A stretch of DNA of 64,000 bases from Trinickia fusca (GCF_003628145.1 NZ_RBZV01000003.1:248001-312000); one strand, 5' to 3'. Shown: positions 33,245-41,868, counted from the first letter of the stretch. Made by a program: numbers and translations. The notes: a model not told the origin generated them from the sequence alone.

Positions 33245-33383
33245 GCGGAAAATCGAATCGAAAACGGGAGATTCTCGCGGCAACGAGGGCACAACGAGAA
33301 GCGCTGCGCGCGAGGTCGGACGACCAACGTTACCACAGCGCACGCCGCATCGTGCCGCTTCGCTCTCGCCCGCCGGGCACCCC

Positions 33384-33392
33384 TGATAAAAT
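33384..33392 (+). promoter_or_regulatory. Extended -10 promoter of ftsY
   Basis: TGA followed by TAAAAT is an extended -10 about 115 bp before the ftsY ATG, inside the divergent rsmD-ftsY spacer. No strong -35 is seen. Confidence 0.4.
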
Positions 33393-33505
33393 GGCGGGCT
33401 TGCAACGCTTTGCCGCACTCATCCATGCGGGTCGAGTGTTCATCCTCGCACCCGCGCATGCGCGAACCCGCGCCGGTTTCGCCGCGCACCGATCACGTCA
33501 GACTC

Positions 33506-34735
33506 ATGTTCAGTTTCTTCAAACGATTCAAGGGCTCCAAGACGCCCGATGCCGCCCCCAACGCGAGCGACGCGGCCGCCGAGCAACCCACGCAGGCGCC
33601 GAACGAGCCCGCGCAGGCGCCGCTGGCCCCATCGACGGTTCAGAGCGCGCCGGCACCACAGCCTGCGGCTCCCGTCGCTGCGCCCACACCTGCGGCGACC
33701 GACGTGAACGCGTCGATCGCGCCTATCGTCACCGCGATGGTGACGAACGATGTGACGCTGTCTGCTGGCGCCGCGGCCACGCCCGACGTCGAGGAAGTCG
33801 TCGAGATCATTCCGCCGCCCGCACCCGAGCCCGCCGCCAAGCAATCGTGGCTCACGCGCCTGAAGTCGGGACTGTCCAAGACGAGTGCGGGCATTGCCGG
33901 CATCTTCGTCGGTACGAAGATCGACGAAGATCTGTACGAAGAGCTCGAAACGGCGCTGCTGATGTCCGATGCCGGTGTCGAAGCGACCGAGTACCTGCTC
34001 GGCGCGCTACGCGAAAAGGTCCGCACTGAGCGCTTGACCGATCCGCAGCAAGTGAAGACGGCACTGCGCACGCTGATCGTCGACTTGCTCACGCCGCTCG
34101 AAAGATCGCTGGTGCTGGGCCGCGCACAGCCGATGGTCATGATGATCGCGGGCGTGAACGGCGCCGGCAAGACGACCAGCATCGGCAAGCTCGCCAAGCA
34201 TCTGCAGAGCTTCGAGCAATCGGTGCTGCTCGCCGCCGGCGATACGTTCCGTGCGGCGGCGCGCGAACAGCTCGCCATCTGGGGCGAGCGCAACAACGTG
34301 ACCGTCGTCGCGCAGGAAAGCGGCGATCCGGCAGCCGTCATCTTCGACGCGGTCAGCGCCGCGTGCGCGCGCAGGATCGATGTGGTGATGGCCGATACGG
34401 CCGGACGGCTGCCCACGCAGCTGCACCTGATGGAAGAGCTGCGCAAGGTCAAGCGCGTGATCGGCAAGGCGTTCGACGGCGCGCCGCACGAGGTGCTGCT
34501 CGTCATCGATGCCAACACGGGGCAAAACGCGCTCGCGCAGGTCAAGGCATTCGACGATGCGCTGGGGCTCACGGGCCTCATCGTGACCAAGCTCGACGGT
34601 ACCGCCAAAGGCGGCATCCTTGCGGCTATCGCGCGCCAACGGCCCGTGCCGGTCTACTTCATCGGCATCGGCGAGAAGGTGGAAGACCTTCAGCCGTTCA
34701 ACGCGACCGAATTCGCCGACGCGCTGCTCGGCTGA
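33506..34735 (+). CDS. ftsY: Signal recognition particle receptor FtsY
   Basis: FtsY docks SRP-ribosome complexes at the inner membrane. The 409-residue product has a short basic start (MFSFFKRFKGSK) and an Ala/Pro-rich acidic A domain (about 15-115). The four-helix N domain follows, then the GTPase G domain. G1 is [16 protein letters not shown]2-like is DTFRAAAREQL, G3 is DTAGRLPTQ and G4 is TKLDGTAKGG. The in-frame region upstream of 33506 overlaps rsmD and is not coding. Confidence 0.97.
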   Translation: MFSFFKRFKGSKTPDAAPNASDAAAEQPTQAPNEPAQAPLAPSTVQSAPAPQPAAPVAAPTPAATDVNASIAPIVTAMVTNDVTLSAGAAATPDVEEVVEIIPPPAPEPAAKQSWLTRLKSGLSKTSAGIAGIFVGTKIDEDLYEELETALLMSDAGVEATEYLLGALREKVRTERLTDPQQVKTALRTLIVDLLTPLERSLVLGRAQPMVMMIAGVNGAGKTTSIGKLAKHLQSFEQSVLLAAGDTFRAAAREQLAIWGERNNVTVVAQESGDPAAVIFDAVSAACARRIDVVMADTAGRLPTQLHLMEELRKVKRVIGKAFDGAPHEVLLVIDANTGQNALAQVKAFDDALGLTGLIVTKLDGTAKGGILAAIARQRPVPVYFIGIGEKVEDLQPFNATEFADALLG

Positions 34736-34791
34736 CCCGCCTGAATGCCGAGGGCCGCCCATGTGCCGGCCCTCGCGCCCTCCCTTACTGC

Positions 34792-35436
34792 TTACTCGGC
34801 ATCGGGCTGCTGCCCCGGCGCCGCGCGCGCGAACGCATCGAGCTGCATCGCGTGATCGTAAATCCGCTGGATCGTCGGATAGCGCTGCGTATCGACGTTG
34901 AAGCGCTGCGCGTTGAACACCTGCGGCACGATGCAGATATCGGCGAGCGTCGGCGTATCGCCAAACGCGAACTGGCCGGTACGGCTATCGTTGGCGAGCC
35001 GCGTTTCGAGCGTGTCGAAGCCCTGCTCGATCCAATGGTGATACCACGCGTTCTTCGCTTCCTCGCTGACATCGAGTTCATGTTTGAGGTACTTGAGGAT
35101 CCTCAGGTTGTTCAGTGGATGGATCTCGCACGCGATCTGCAACGCGATGGCTCGAACGTACGCGCGATCGACAGGGTTGCGCGGCAACACGGGCAGCGCC
35201 GGATGCGTCTCCTCGAGATATTCGATGATCGCCAGCGACTGCTGCAGCGTGGCGTCGCCGTCGACGAGCGTCGGCACCAGCGCGTCGGGATTGAGCTTGC
35301 GATACTCCGGCTGAAGCTGCTCGCCGCCCGAGCGCAGCAGGTGAACGGACAGGTAGTCGTATGAGAGATTCTTCAGGTTCAGCGCGATGCGTACGCGAAA
35401 CGAGGCTGAGCTGCGGAAATAGCTGTATAGCTTCAT
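34792..35436 (-). CDS. maiA: Maleylacetoacetate/maleylpyruvate isomerase (zeta-class GST)
   Basis: A glutathione-dependent cis-trans isomerase that turns maleylacetoacetate or maleylpyruvate into the fumaryl form in Tyr or gentisate breakdown. The 214-residue protein has the zeta-GST start KLYSYFRSSASFRVRIAL with the active-site Ser pair. The Glu/Ser contact is in ATLQQSLAIIEYLEE, and an all-helical C-terminal domain follows. AGGAG is 7 nt before the ATG at 35436. It is 22 bp after a fumarylacetoacetate-hydrolase family gene, so the pair forms two successive pathway steps. Confidence 0.92.
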   Translation of the reverse strand: MKLYSYFRSSASFRVRIALNLKNLSYDYLSVHLLRSGGEQLQPEYRKLNPDALVPTLVDGDATLQQSLAIIEYLEETHPALPVLPRNPVDRAYVRAIALQIACEIHPLNNLRILKYLKHELDVSEEAKNAWYHHWIEQGFDTLETRLANDSRTGQFAFGDTPTLADICIVPQVFNAQRFNVDTQRYPTIQRIYDHAMQLDAFARAAPGQQPDAE

Positions 35437-35458
35437 GAAAGGACTCCTGACCAAACGA

Positions 35459-36157
35459 TCACGCGACGCGCACGCTGAATTGACCCAGCCCGTCGACGCC
35501 GCCCGTCATCAGGTCACCCTTTGCGACCGCCCCGACGCCTTCGGGCGTTCCCGTAAAGATCAGATCGCCCGGCTGCAGTTCGTAAAGGGTCGACAGATAC
35601 GCGATGGTCTCGTCGATCGACCAGATCATCTGCGCGACGTCGGCGCGCTGCTTGTTCGCACCGTTCACGTCGAGCCAGATCGCTCCGCGCTCGACGTGCC
35701 CCACCGTCGACGCGCGATGAATGGGACCGAGCGGCGCCGAAAGATCGAAGCCCTTGGCGACGTCCCACGGGCGCCCGAGCTTTTTCGCTTCGGCCTGCAA
35801 ATCGCGGCGCGTCATGTCGAGACCGAGCGCGTAGCCGTAGATGTGGTCGCGCGCGTGCTGCGCCGGGATGTCACGGCCGCCCTTGCCGATCGCCACGACG
35901 AGTTCCATTTCGAAGTGGACGTTGCTCGAACGCGAGGGATAGGGAAACTCGCCCGTCGTGCCAGGTGCGACATACAGTACCGCGTCGGCCGGCTTCGTGA
36001 AGAAGAACGGCGGCTCGCGATCGGGATCGTGGCCCATCTCGCGCGCATGCGCTTCGTAATTGCGACCCACGCAGTAAATCCGGTGCACGCAATATCGTTG
36101 GTCGGTTTCGGCAACCGGCACCGCGACGACCGGTGCCGGGGCAAACACGTAGTCCAT
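35459..36157 (-). CDS. Fumarylpyruvate/fumarylacetoacetate hydrolase family protein
   Basis: The 232-residue product has the FAH fold. Metal-binding acidic residues are visible in HFEMELVVAIGKGG and in the YGLGLDMTRRDLQ-like segment. HRIYCVGRNYEAHAREMG is typical of fumarylpyruvate hydrolases of the gentisate route. It would split fumarylpyruvate (or fumarylacetoacetate) made by the neighbouring isomerase. GGAG is 6 nt from the ATG at 36157. Upstream in-frame sequence of about 130 codons is not coding. The exact substrate is not settled by sequence alone. Confidence 0.88.
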   Translation of the reverse strand: MDYVFAPAPVVAVPVAETDQRYCVHRIYCVGRNYEAHAREMGHDPDREPPFFFTKPADAVLYVAPGTTGEFPYPSRSSNVHFEMELVVAIGKGGRDIPAQHARDHIYGYALGLDMTRRDLQAEAKKLGRPWDVAKGFDLSAPLGPIHRASTVGHVERGAIWLDVNGANKQRADVAQMIWSIDETIAYLSTLYELQPGDLIFTGTPEGVGAVAKGDLMTGGVDGLGQFSVRVA

Positions 36158-36434
36158 CCCGCTCTCCTCTGGCTTCATTGCACGGCGCGCGTCGAGCAAC
36201 GCCGAGTGAGCGACGAGTGTAACGCGCCGGCGACGACGCTGCGCGATAGCGCACCGGTTCGCCGTGGCTGCACCGCACCTATGCGCGCGGCAATTCCGAC
36301 CGCGCTCCGACGGTGCATCCGTAACGGTTCGATGATGCGTTGAAGCAGCCGGCTTGCCATCTCGCGACGAATGCGGTACTGAATAGACTTTCTGATTCTT
36401 CGAGGGCGGCAGTCCACGCGCCTTCCCGTGCTCG

Positions 36435-37415
36435 ATGACTGAATCCGCCGCCCCCGCGCTTGCCGCGCCCTTTCCGTGCGCCCGCTTCATCAAGGAGATC
36501 GGGCGCGGCCCGAACGGCGCGCGCGCACTATCCGCGCAAGACACCTATGCGCTCTACGAAGCGATGCTCGACGGCCGCGTGTCGGACCTCGAACTGGGTG
36601 CCGTGCTGCTTGCCTATCGCTTGAAAGGCGAGAGCGCCGACGAGCTCGCCGCGATGCTGGCGGCCGCGCATGCGTCGCTGCAACGCGTCCGCGTCGATGC
36701 GCAAGCCTGCCGGCCCGTGTCGATTCCGAGCTACAACGGCGCGCGCAAGCAAGCGAACCTCGTGCCGCTGCTCGCGCTGCTGCTGGCGCGTGTTGGGGTG
36801 CCGACGCTCGTGCACGGCGTCACCGAGGACCCGGGCCGCGTGACGAGCGCCGAGATCTTCAAGCAGCTCGGCATCGAACCGGCCACGTCGCATGCCGACA
36901 TCGAAGCGAGCCTTGCCATGCGCCGGCTCGCGTTCGCGCCGGTCGATACGCTGGCGCCGAAGCTTGCGCGTCTGCTGTCGCTACGCCGCATCATGGGCGT
37001 GCGCAATTCGACGCATACGCTCGTGAAGCTCCTGCAGCCGTTCGCAGCGCCCGGGCTGAGACTCGTCAACTACACCCACCCCGAGTATCGCGAGAGCCTT
37101 GCCGCGCTGTTTTTGGGCCATCCCGAGGCTGCCGAGGGCGGTGCGCTGCTGGCGCGCGGCACTGAGGGCGAAGCCGTTGCCGATACGCGCCGGCAAGTGC
37201 AAGTCGACTGGCTGCACGACGGCCTCAGCGAGACGCTCGCCGCACCCGAGCGCTCGTCGCCCGACGCCGAGCCAGTCGATCTGCCCGAAGCGCGCGATGC
37301 CGCGACGACGGCCGCCTGGACCGAAGCCGCGCTGCGCGGCGACGCACCGGTGCCGCCGACGTTGGCGCGTCAGGTCGACTTGATCGTCGGCATCGTTCGC
37401 GCTCGGCCCGGTTGA
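36435..37415 (+). CDS. ybiB: YbiB-like DNA-binding protein (glycosyltransferase family 3 fold)
   Basis: The 326-residue product resembles anthranilate phosphoribosyltransferase but belongs to the YbiB group, reported to bind DNA and respond to stress rather than make tryptophan. It has an N-terminal helical domain (SAQDTYALYEAMLDGRVSD) and a glycosyltransferase-3 core (SIPSYNGARKQANLVPLLAL). The TrpD-type GTGGD loop is absent and replaced by SYNGARK. Its stop codon lies inside the -35 box that serves leuA. Confidence 0.85.
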   Translation: MTESAAPALAAPFPCARFIKEIGRGPNGARALSAQDTYALYEAMLDGRVSDLELGAVLLAYRLKGESADELAAMLAAAHASLQRVRVDAQACRPVSIPSYNGARKQANLVPLLALLLARVGVPTLVHGVTEDPGRVTSAEIFKQLGIEPATSHADIEASLAMRRLAFAPVDTLAPKLARLLSLRRIMGVRNSTHTLVKLLQPFAAPGLRLVNYTHPEYRESLAALFLGHPEAAEGGALLARGTEGEAVADTRRQVQVDWLHDGLSETLAAPERSSPDAEPVDLPEARDAATTAAWTEAALRGDAPVPPTLARQVDLIVGIVRARPG

Positions 37416-37441
37416 CAGCGCCTTGCGCCCTGTCATACATT
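37412..37441 (+). promoter_or_regulatory. Promoter of the leuA leader
   Basis: A perfect -35 TTGACA (37412-37417), an 18-bp spacer and TACATT (37436-37441). The start point would be about 37448-37449, at the first base of the leader ORF ATG. The ybiB TGA stop is embedded in the -35. Confidence 0.6.
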
Positions 37442-37448
37442 GCACCTC

Positions 37449-37523
37449 ATGCGTTCCTTTCCGAACACCCTCCGAATTACCTCCGGCCGCCTAGCGCGGC
37501 CGCTATCGCTACGACTAGCGTAA
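37449..37523 (+). CDS. Putative leucine-attenuator leader peptide of leuA
   Basis: A 24-codon ORF (ATG 37449, TAA 37521) lies in the 347-bp leuA leader. Five of 24 codons are Leu, and four of them (codons 15, 19, 21 and 23) are CTA, which is scarce in this GC-rich genome. The peptide is also basic (Arg at 2, 9, 14, 17 and 22). The ORF begins at the predicted transcription start, so translation may be leaderless. A GC-rich hairpin overlaps codons 12-18 and further stems follow the stop. The design matches a leader peptide whose translation senses leucyl-tRNA. It is too short for ordinary gene finders. Confidence 0.6.
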   Translation: MRSFPNTLRITSGRLARPLSLRLA

Positions 37524-37549
37524 GCCAGACGTAGCGCCGCGCGCCGTCT
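37484..37549 (+). promoter_or_regulatory. Mutually exclusive hairpins of the leuA leader
   Basis: Stem A: CGGCCGC (37484-37490) with GCGGCCG (37496-37502), loop of 5 nt. Stem B: CGCTA (37501-37505) with TAGCG (37516-37520); it shares bases with stem A, so both cannot form. Stem C: AGACG (37527-37531) with CGTCT (37545-37549) around GCGC/GCGC. There is no T run, so the downstream control may be Rho-dependent or translational. Confidence 0.5.
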
Positions 37550-37762
37550 ACGCGGTCTCCTCCCGCAGTTCGCAGCAAGCCACACGCTGCTCCCGTTTCA
37601 TCCCAACCGCAGTTCCTTCTACCAACCGTAGTCGTCAGCATTCGGCCGAGTACCGCTCGGACGGATCGCGAAAGCGCCGGCGCCTTGCACGCGCCCAGGC
37701 AGGTTCAGCCAGCCGCTCGACCCTGTTGCCTTTCGCAGACGACCCGACGAACAAGGTTCGCC

Positions 37763-39418
37763 ATGCTCGACAACCCTGCTGAGAAGTACCAGCCGTTCCC
37801 GCCCGTGCACATTGCCGGGCGCAACTGGCCCAACCGAACGATCGCGCAAGCGCCGATCTGGATGAGCACCGATCTGCGCGACGGCAATCAGGCACTTATC
37901 GAGCCGATGAGTGCCGCGCAGAAGCTCGAGTTCTTCGAGATGCTGGTCGCGATCGGCTTCAAGGAAATCGAAGTCGGCTTCCCCTCCGCCTCGCAAACCG
38001 ATTTCGATTTCGTTCGCATGCTGATCGAGGAAAAGCGCATTCCCGACGACGTGACGATCGAAGTGCTCGTCCAATCGCGCGAAGACCTGATCGCGCGCAC
38101 TTTCGAAGCGCTCGACGGCGTGCCGCGCGCGATCGTGCATCTCTACAACGCGATCTGCCCGTCGTTCCGGCGCATCGTGTTCAACGCATCGAAAGACGAG
38201 GTCAAGGCGCTCGCGACCGAAGGCACGCGGCTCATCAAGGAGCACGCGCAGCGCCGCCCCGAGACACACTGGACGTTCCAATACTCGCCCGAGACGTTCA
38301 GCATGACCGAGCTGTCGTTCGCGCGCGAAGTCTGCGACGCGGTCACGCAACTGTGGCGTCCCACCCGCGAGCACAAGATGATCGTGAATCTGCCGGCCAC
38401 CGTCGAAGCCGCGACGCCCAACGTGTTCGCCGATCAGATCGAATGGATGGACCGCAACCTCGCCTATCGCGACAGCATCGTGCTGTCCGTACATCCGCAC
38501 AACGATCGCGGCACCGCCGTCGCCGCGGCCGAGCTTGCGCTGCTTGCCGGCGCCGACCGCATCGAAGGGTGCCTGTTCGGCAACGGCGAACGCACCGGCA
38601 ACGTCGATCTCGTCACGCTCGCGCTGAATCTGTACACGCAGGGCATCGACCCGCGGCTCGACTTCTCCGACATCGATGGCGTGCGCCGTGTCGTCGAACG
38701 CTGCAACGCGATCGCCGTGCATCCGCGTCACCCGTATGCGGGCGACCTGGTCTTCACCGCGTTTTCGGGCTCGCATCAGGACGCGATCCGCAAGGGCTTC
38801 GCGCAGCAGGCGCGTCACGCACGGTGGGAAGTGCCCTATCTGCCGATCGATCCGGCCGATCTCGGTCGCAGCTACGACGCCGTGATCCGCGTCAACAGCC
38901 AATCGGGCAAAGGCGGGGCGACGTACCTACTCGAACGCGGCCTCGGCTTCGCACCGCCGCGCCGCGTGCAGATCGAATTCAGCCATGCCATCCAACGCAG
39001 GGCGGACGATTCGGGGTCCGAAGTAACAAGCGACGAAATCTGCGATCTGTTCGCGCGCGAATATCTGAACGTGCCCGGGCCGGCCGCACGCGTCGACGCG
39101 ACGAGTGTGCATTGGCGGCATCGTGAAATCGCGCGCATCGTGCCCGGCGCGACGGCGGCCGACGTGCAAGCGTGTACCGATACTCTCGCCCAGGCTTTCG
39201 CCGCGGCAACCGGCGAAGTGCTCGAGGTGTGTGCGTATGAAACGGTGCGCGCCGCCGATGGACGCACCGCTGCATTCATCGGCTGTCGTGTCGCGGGACA
39301 ACCGTTGCGCTATGGCGCCGGCCTGCATGAGGATCTGGCGACGGCCGCCGCCGATGCGCTCGTTGCCGCCGTGAACCGGCTCGATCTCGATTGCGGCGAA
39401 CGCCGGGCCGCCGCGTAA
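37763..39418 (+). CDS. leuA: 2-isopropylmalate synthase (long form)
   Basis: LeuA condenses acetyl-CoA and 2-oxoisovalerate, the first step of leucine synthesis. The 551-residue product is of the LeuA type 2 group. The catalytic TIM barrel has the DRDG-like motif [11 protein letters not shown] and metal-binding [29 protein letters not shown] is the signature, and a C-terminal LeuA dimer/allosteric domain covers about residues 420-545. The start [12 protein letters not shown] at 37763 is the family N-terminus. It stands alone, unlinked to leuBCD, and has the attenuator-like leader described separately. Confidence 0.96.
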   Translation: MLDNPAEKYQPFPPVHIAGRNWPNRTIAQAPIWMSTDLRDGNQALIEPMSAAQKLEFFEMLVAIGFKEIEVGFPSASQTDFDFVRMLIEEKRIPDDVTIEVLVQSREDLIARTFEALDGVPRAIVHLYNAICPSFRRIVFNASKDEVKALATEGTRLIKEHAQRRPETHWTFQYSPETFSMTELSFAREVCDAVTQLWRPTREHKMIVNLPATVEAATPNVFADQIEWMDRNLAYRDSIVLSVHPHNDRGTAVAAAELALLAGADRIEGCLFGNGERTGNVDLVTLALNLYTQGIDPRLDFSDIDGVRRVVERCNAIAVHPRHPYAGDLVFTAFSGSHQDAIRKGFAQQARHARWEVPYLPIDPADLGRSYDAVIRVNSQSGKGGATYLLERGLGFAPPRRVQIEFSHAIQRRADDSGSEVTSDEICDLFAREYLNVPGPAARVDATSVHWRHREIARIVPGATAADVQACTDTLAQAFAAATGEVLEVCAYETVRAADGRTAAFIGCRVAGQPLRYGAGLHEDLATAAADALVAAVNRLDLDCGERRAAA

Positions 39419-39419
39419 A

Positions 39420-39489
39420 GACCTAAAGAAGACCTAAAGAACGATTACCCCTTCCCCCAAAAACAAAGCGGTCCACAAGACCGCATTTG
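39420..39489. terminator. Tandem repeat and terminator between leuA and the NTF2-like gene
   Basis: Two tandem copies of GACCTAAAGAA (39420-39441) are followed by a hairpin. GCGGTC (39468-39473) pairs with GACCGC (39479-39484), flanked by CAAA and TTTG that extend the stem. It lies between converging genes and can act both ways. Confidence 0.6.
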
Positions 39490-39509
39490 TGAGGCAAGTG
39501 CCGCGTGCT

Positions 39510-39893
39510 TTACTCGAGCGCGCAGCGCGTCGCATGCCAGGCCACGAGCCGCCACTGCCCGCCTTCCTGCGCCTGGATCGCCGTATAGGCGATCGGGTAC
39601 AACAGGGCGCCGCTGTTCGCTTCCATTTCGATCAGCGCGCGCCCTGTCACGACGCACGTTTCGCTGCCCACGGGCAGTACTTCCTGCGATTGGATTTCGA
39701 TCTGTCGATAGCGGCGATGCCCGCCCATGATGGCGTCGATGAACTGCTGCTTCGTCTCTCGCTTGCCGTTGGTATGAACGAAGCTCACGTTATCCGACAA
39801 CAACTGGTTGAGTAGCGGGACATCGCCGTCGACCATTGCGCGGAACCGGTCGCGCTCGAGCACGCGAATCGCCTCGATCATCTTTGCCGCCAT
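39510..39893 (-). CDS. NTF2-like/SnoaL-type (DUF4440) small protein
   Basis: The 127-residue product shows the NTF2-like cone-fold pattern. An N-terminal helix (IEAIRVLERDRFRAMVDGDVPLLNQLLSD) leads to VSFVHTNGKRETKQQFIDAI, and the last strands read GQWRLVAWHATR. Such proteins act as small-molecule enzymes or binding proteins; the function is not assignable. It is 43 bp upstream of pagL's stop on the same strand order, but no link is evident. Confidence 0.8.
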   Translation of the reverse strand: MAAKMIEAIRVLERDRFRAMVDGDVPLLNQLLSDNVSFVHTNGKRETKQQFIDAIMGGHRRYRQIEIQSQEVLPVGSETCVVTGRALIEMEANSGALLYPIAYTAIQAQEGGQWRLVAWHATRCALE

Positions 39894-39935
39894 TGCTCAG
39901 CTCCCATGCGTTACGGTGCCGCACGGGCACCCGCG

Positions 39936-40502
39936 TCAGAAGTTGTATTGCAGGTATAGCTGGCTGAAATTTATACCAGGATTCGGTTCTTTGATACCGG
40001 CATTCGAGACATGTTGAAACCGGAAGCCGGCCTGGTATTGCTGATGACTGCCGAACTGCGCGCCGACGCCGACGAGCTCCGTAAACTGGAACGCGGTCGA
40101 CAACGTGTAGTGGTCCGTGATGGTCGGGTGCGACAGCACGCGCACGCCGGCCCCGGCTTCGACGTATGGGCGAATCGCGCCCTCATCCTTGATGAAGCGC
40201 AGCATCGGCTGCGCACCGAATGCATAGACGTCGTTGTGGACGGCGTCCTCGTTCGTGTGCCAGTAGGCAACGTGCGCCTCGCCAAGAAGCGAGAAGTGCC
40301 AGCCGCCGATCCCCCAAAAGTTGCACCCTGGATCCCAGACGAGCCCCAGATCGACCGCACGGACGTGGTGCCGCCCGATGCCGCCCGCGATTTGCACGCC
40401 GACGGTATCCGCGTCAGCGGTTGATGTGAGACCGCCCAGCACTAGCACCAGGGCGGCCTGTGTGATGCGAGCAGAGCGCCGAGTCCAGCTTTTCTTGTTC
40501 AT
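39936..40502 (-). CDS. pagL: Lipid A 3-O-deacylase PagL-like outer-membrane protein
   Basis: PagL removes the 3-O acyl chain of lipid A in the outer membrane. The 188-residue protein has a signal peptide ending near STADADT (about residue 31) and an eight-strand barrel pattern ending in a C-terminal Phe. The active-site motif HVSNAG is present with His164 and Ser166. The position of the third catalytic residue (Glu140 in the P. aeruginosa enzyme) reads Asn178 here. GGAG is 8 nt from the ATG at 40502. The gene is divergent from rpoH. Confidence 0.87.
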   Translation of the reverse strand: MNKKSWTRRSARITQAALVLVLGGLTSTADADTVGVQIAGGIGRHHVRAVDLGLVWDPGCNFWGIGGWHFSLLGEAHVAYWHTNEDAVHNDVYAFGAQPMLRFIKDEGAIRPYVEAGAGVRVLSHPTITDHYTLSTAFQFTELVGVGAQFGSHQQYQAGFRFQHVSNAGIKEPNPGINFSQLYLQYNF

Positions 40503-40722
40503 CGCGATACTCCCAACGTCTACGTTGAATGCTTCGCCTACTGCTGCCTTCCCAGGCATCTCGAACTGGGGCCGAGTAATCTTACGTTAAGAAAAAACGG
40601 GCGATGGCTCCGTTTCCCGCAGAACATTTCTTTTGGTCCAGAAAAGTTAGACGAATTTTGGCTTTCTCGCACTGAGCACCCCAACCGCTTCCCCTATCTC
40701 CCTCCCTCGATATGGGTCAATT

Positions 40723-40737
40723 TTCTATCAGATAGAA
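40723..40737. promoter_or_regulatory. Fifteen-bp palindrome upstream of rpoH
   Basis: TTCTATC (40723-40729) and GATAGAA (40731-40737) are perfect inverted repeats around one A. A third GATAG follows at 40742-40746. It looks like a dimeric regulator site; no known box was matched. Confidence 0.45.
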
Positions 40738-40784
40738 TTTTCGATAGCATTATGGAACTTCGTATCCATGCGCGGCTCCAACAC

Positions 40785-40811
40785 TTAGCACTCGATCGCA
40801 CGGAGTGCTAA
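40785..40811. promoter_or_regulatory. CIRCE operator (HrcA site) of rpoH
   Basis: TTAGCACTC (40785-40793), nine bases, then GAGTGCTAA (40803-40811). Both arms match the CIRCE consensus at every position. HrcA binding here would cover the -35/-10 spacer of the rpoH promoter. Confidence 0.92.
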
Positions 40812-40814
40812 TAT
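40809..40814 (+). promoter_or_regulatory. -10 element of rpoH
   Basis: TAATAT overlaps the right arm of CIRCE. With a start point near 40821, the leader to the GTG start is about 48 nt. The -35 at 17-bp spacing (40786-40791) is weak and lies in the left CIRCE arm. Confidence 0.5.
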
Positions 40815-40868
40815 GCCGTGAAACCGTTTTAGGACCGAGTGGATACTTGATCCCAAGGAGCTTCCTAC

Positions 40869-41804
40869 GTGAGCAACGCAATGACCCTTCCGAACACCCT
40901 GAGCCCGGCGCCTGCCAAGGCCGCTCCGGCAGGTGCTCTGACGCTCGCGTCATTCTCGATGCTGCCTGGCCAGCTGGGCAACATCGACGCCTACATCCAG
41001 GCAGTCAACCGCATCCCGATGCTGACGGCCGACGAGGAGCGGCAATTCGCCACCGAATACCGCGAGCACAACAACCTCGAGTCGGCGCGCCGTCTCGTGC
41101 TGTCGCACCTGCGGCTCGTCGTGTCGATCGCCCGTAACTACCTCGGCTACGGCCTGCCGCACGCCGACCTGATCCAGGAAGGCAACATCGGGCTCATGAA
41201 GGCCGTCAAGCGCTTCGATCCCGAGCAGAACGTGCGCCTCGTGTCGTACGCGATGCACTGGATCAAGGCGGAGATCCACGAGCACATCCTGCGCAACTGG
41301 CGCATGGTCAAGGTGGCCACGACGAAGGCGCAGCGCAAGCTGTTCTTCAATCTGCGCAGCCACAAGCAGGGGCTTCAGTCGTTCACGCCTGAGGAAATCG
41401 ACGGTCTCGCCAAGGAACTCAACGTCAAGCGCGAAGAAGTGACGGAGATGGAGACGCGGCTGTCGGGCGGCGACATTGCGCTCGAAGGGCACGTCGAGGA
41501 CGGTGAGGAATCGTATGCGCCGATCGCCTATCTGGCCGATCCGCACAGCGAGCCGACGGCCGTGCTCGCTGCACGCCAGCGCGACCAACTGCAAACGGAC
41601 GGCATCGCCCAAGCGCTCGACTCGCTCGACGCACGCAGCCGCCGCATCATCGAAGCACGCTGGCTCAACGTGGCCGACGACGGCTCGGGCGGCTCGACGC
41701 TGCATGAGCTGGCCGACGAATTCGGCGTATCGGCCGAGCGGATTCGCCAGATCGAAGCGAGCGCCATGAAGAAGATGCGCACCGCACTCGCTGCATACGC
41801 GTAA
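40869..41804 (+). CDS. rpoH: RNA polymerase sigma-32 (heat-shock) factor
   Basis: Sigma-32 directs heat-shock transcription. The 311-residue product has region 2 (NLESARRLVLSHLRLVVSIARNYLGYG and LIQEGNIGLMKAVKRFDP). The RpoH box is QRKLFFNLRSHKQ near residue 157, which confirms RpoH over other sigmas. The region 4 helix-turn-helix is TLHELADEFGVSAERIRQIE. AAGGAG is 8 nt from a GTG at 40869; an ATG four codons on is an alternative. A perfect CIRCE element upstream implies HrcA repression. Confidence 0.97.
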   Translation: MSNAMTLPNTLSPAPAKAAPAGALTLASFSMLPGQLGNIDAYIQAVNRIPMLTADEERQFATEYREHNNLESARRLVLSHLRLVVSIARNYLGYGLPHADLIQEGNIGLMKAVKRFDPEQNVRLVSYAMHWIKAEIHEHILRNWRMVKVATTKAQRKLFFNLRSHKQGLQSFTPEEIDGLAKELNVKREEVTEMETRLSGGDIALEGHVEDGEESYAPIAYLADPHSEPTAVLAARQRDQLQTDGIAQALDSLDARSRRIIEARWLNVADDGSGGSTLHELADEFGVSAERIRQIEASAMKKMRTALAAYA

Positions 41805-41868
41805 GGCGATCTGGCAGCAGGTTGCCAGACCGGCCAGACCGTTCGGGCACCGCTGAAGTTCGCCACAC

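Larger units (their letters stand above)
40503..40868. other. pagL-rpoH divergent control region
   Basis: This 366-bp spacer is AT-richer than its neighbours. It contains a 15-bp palindrome, a perfect CIRCE element and the rpoH promoter, each listed separately. No coding frame of note is present. Confidence 0.7.
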
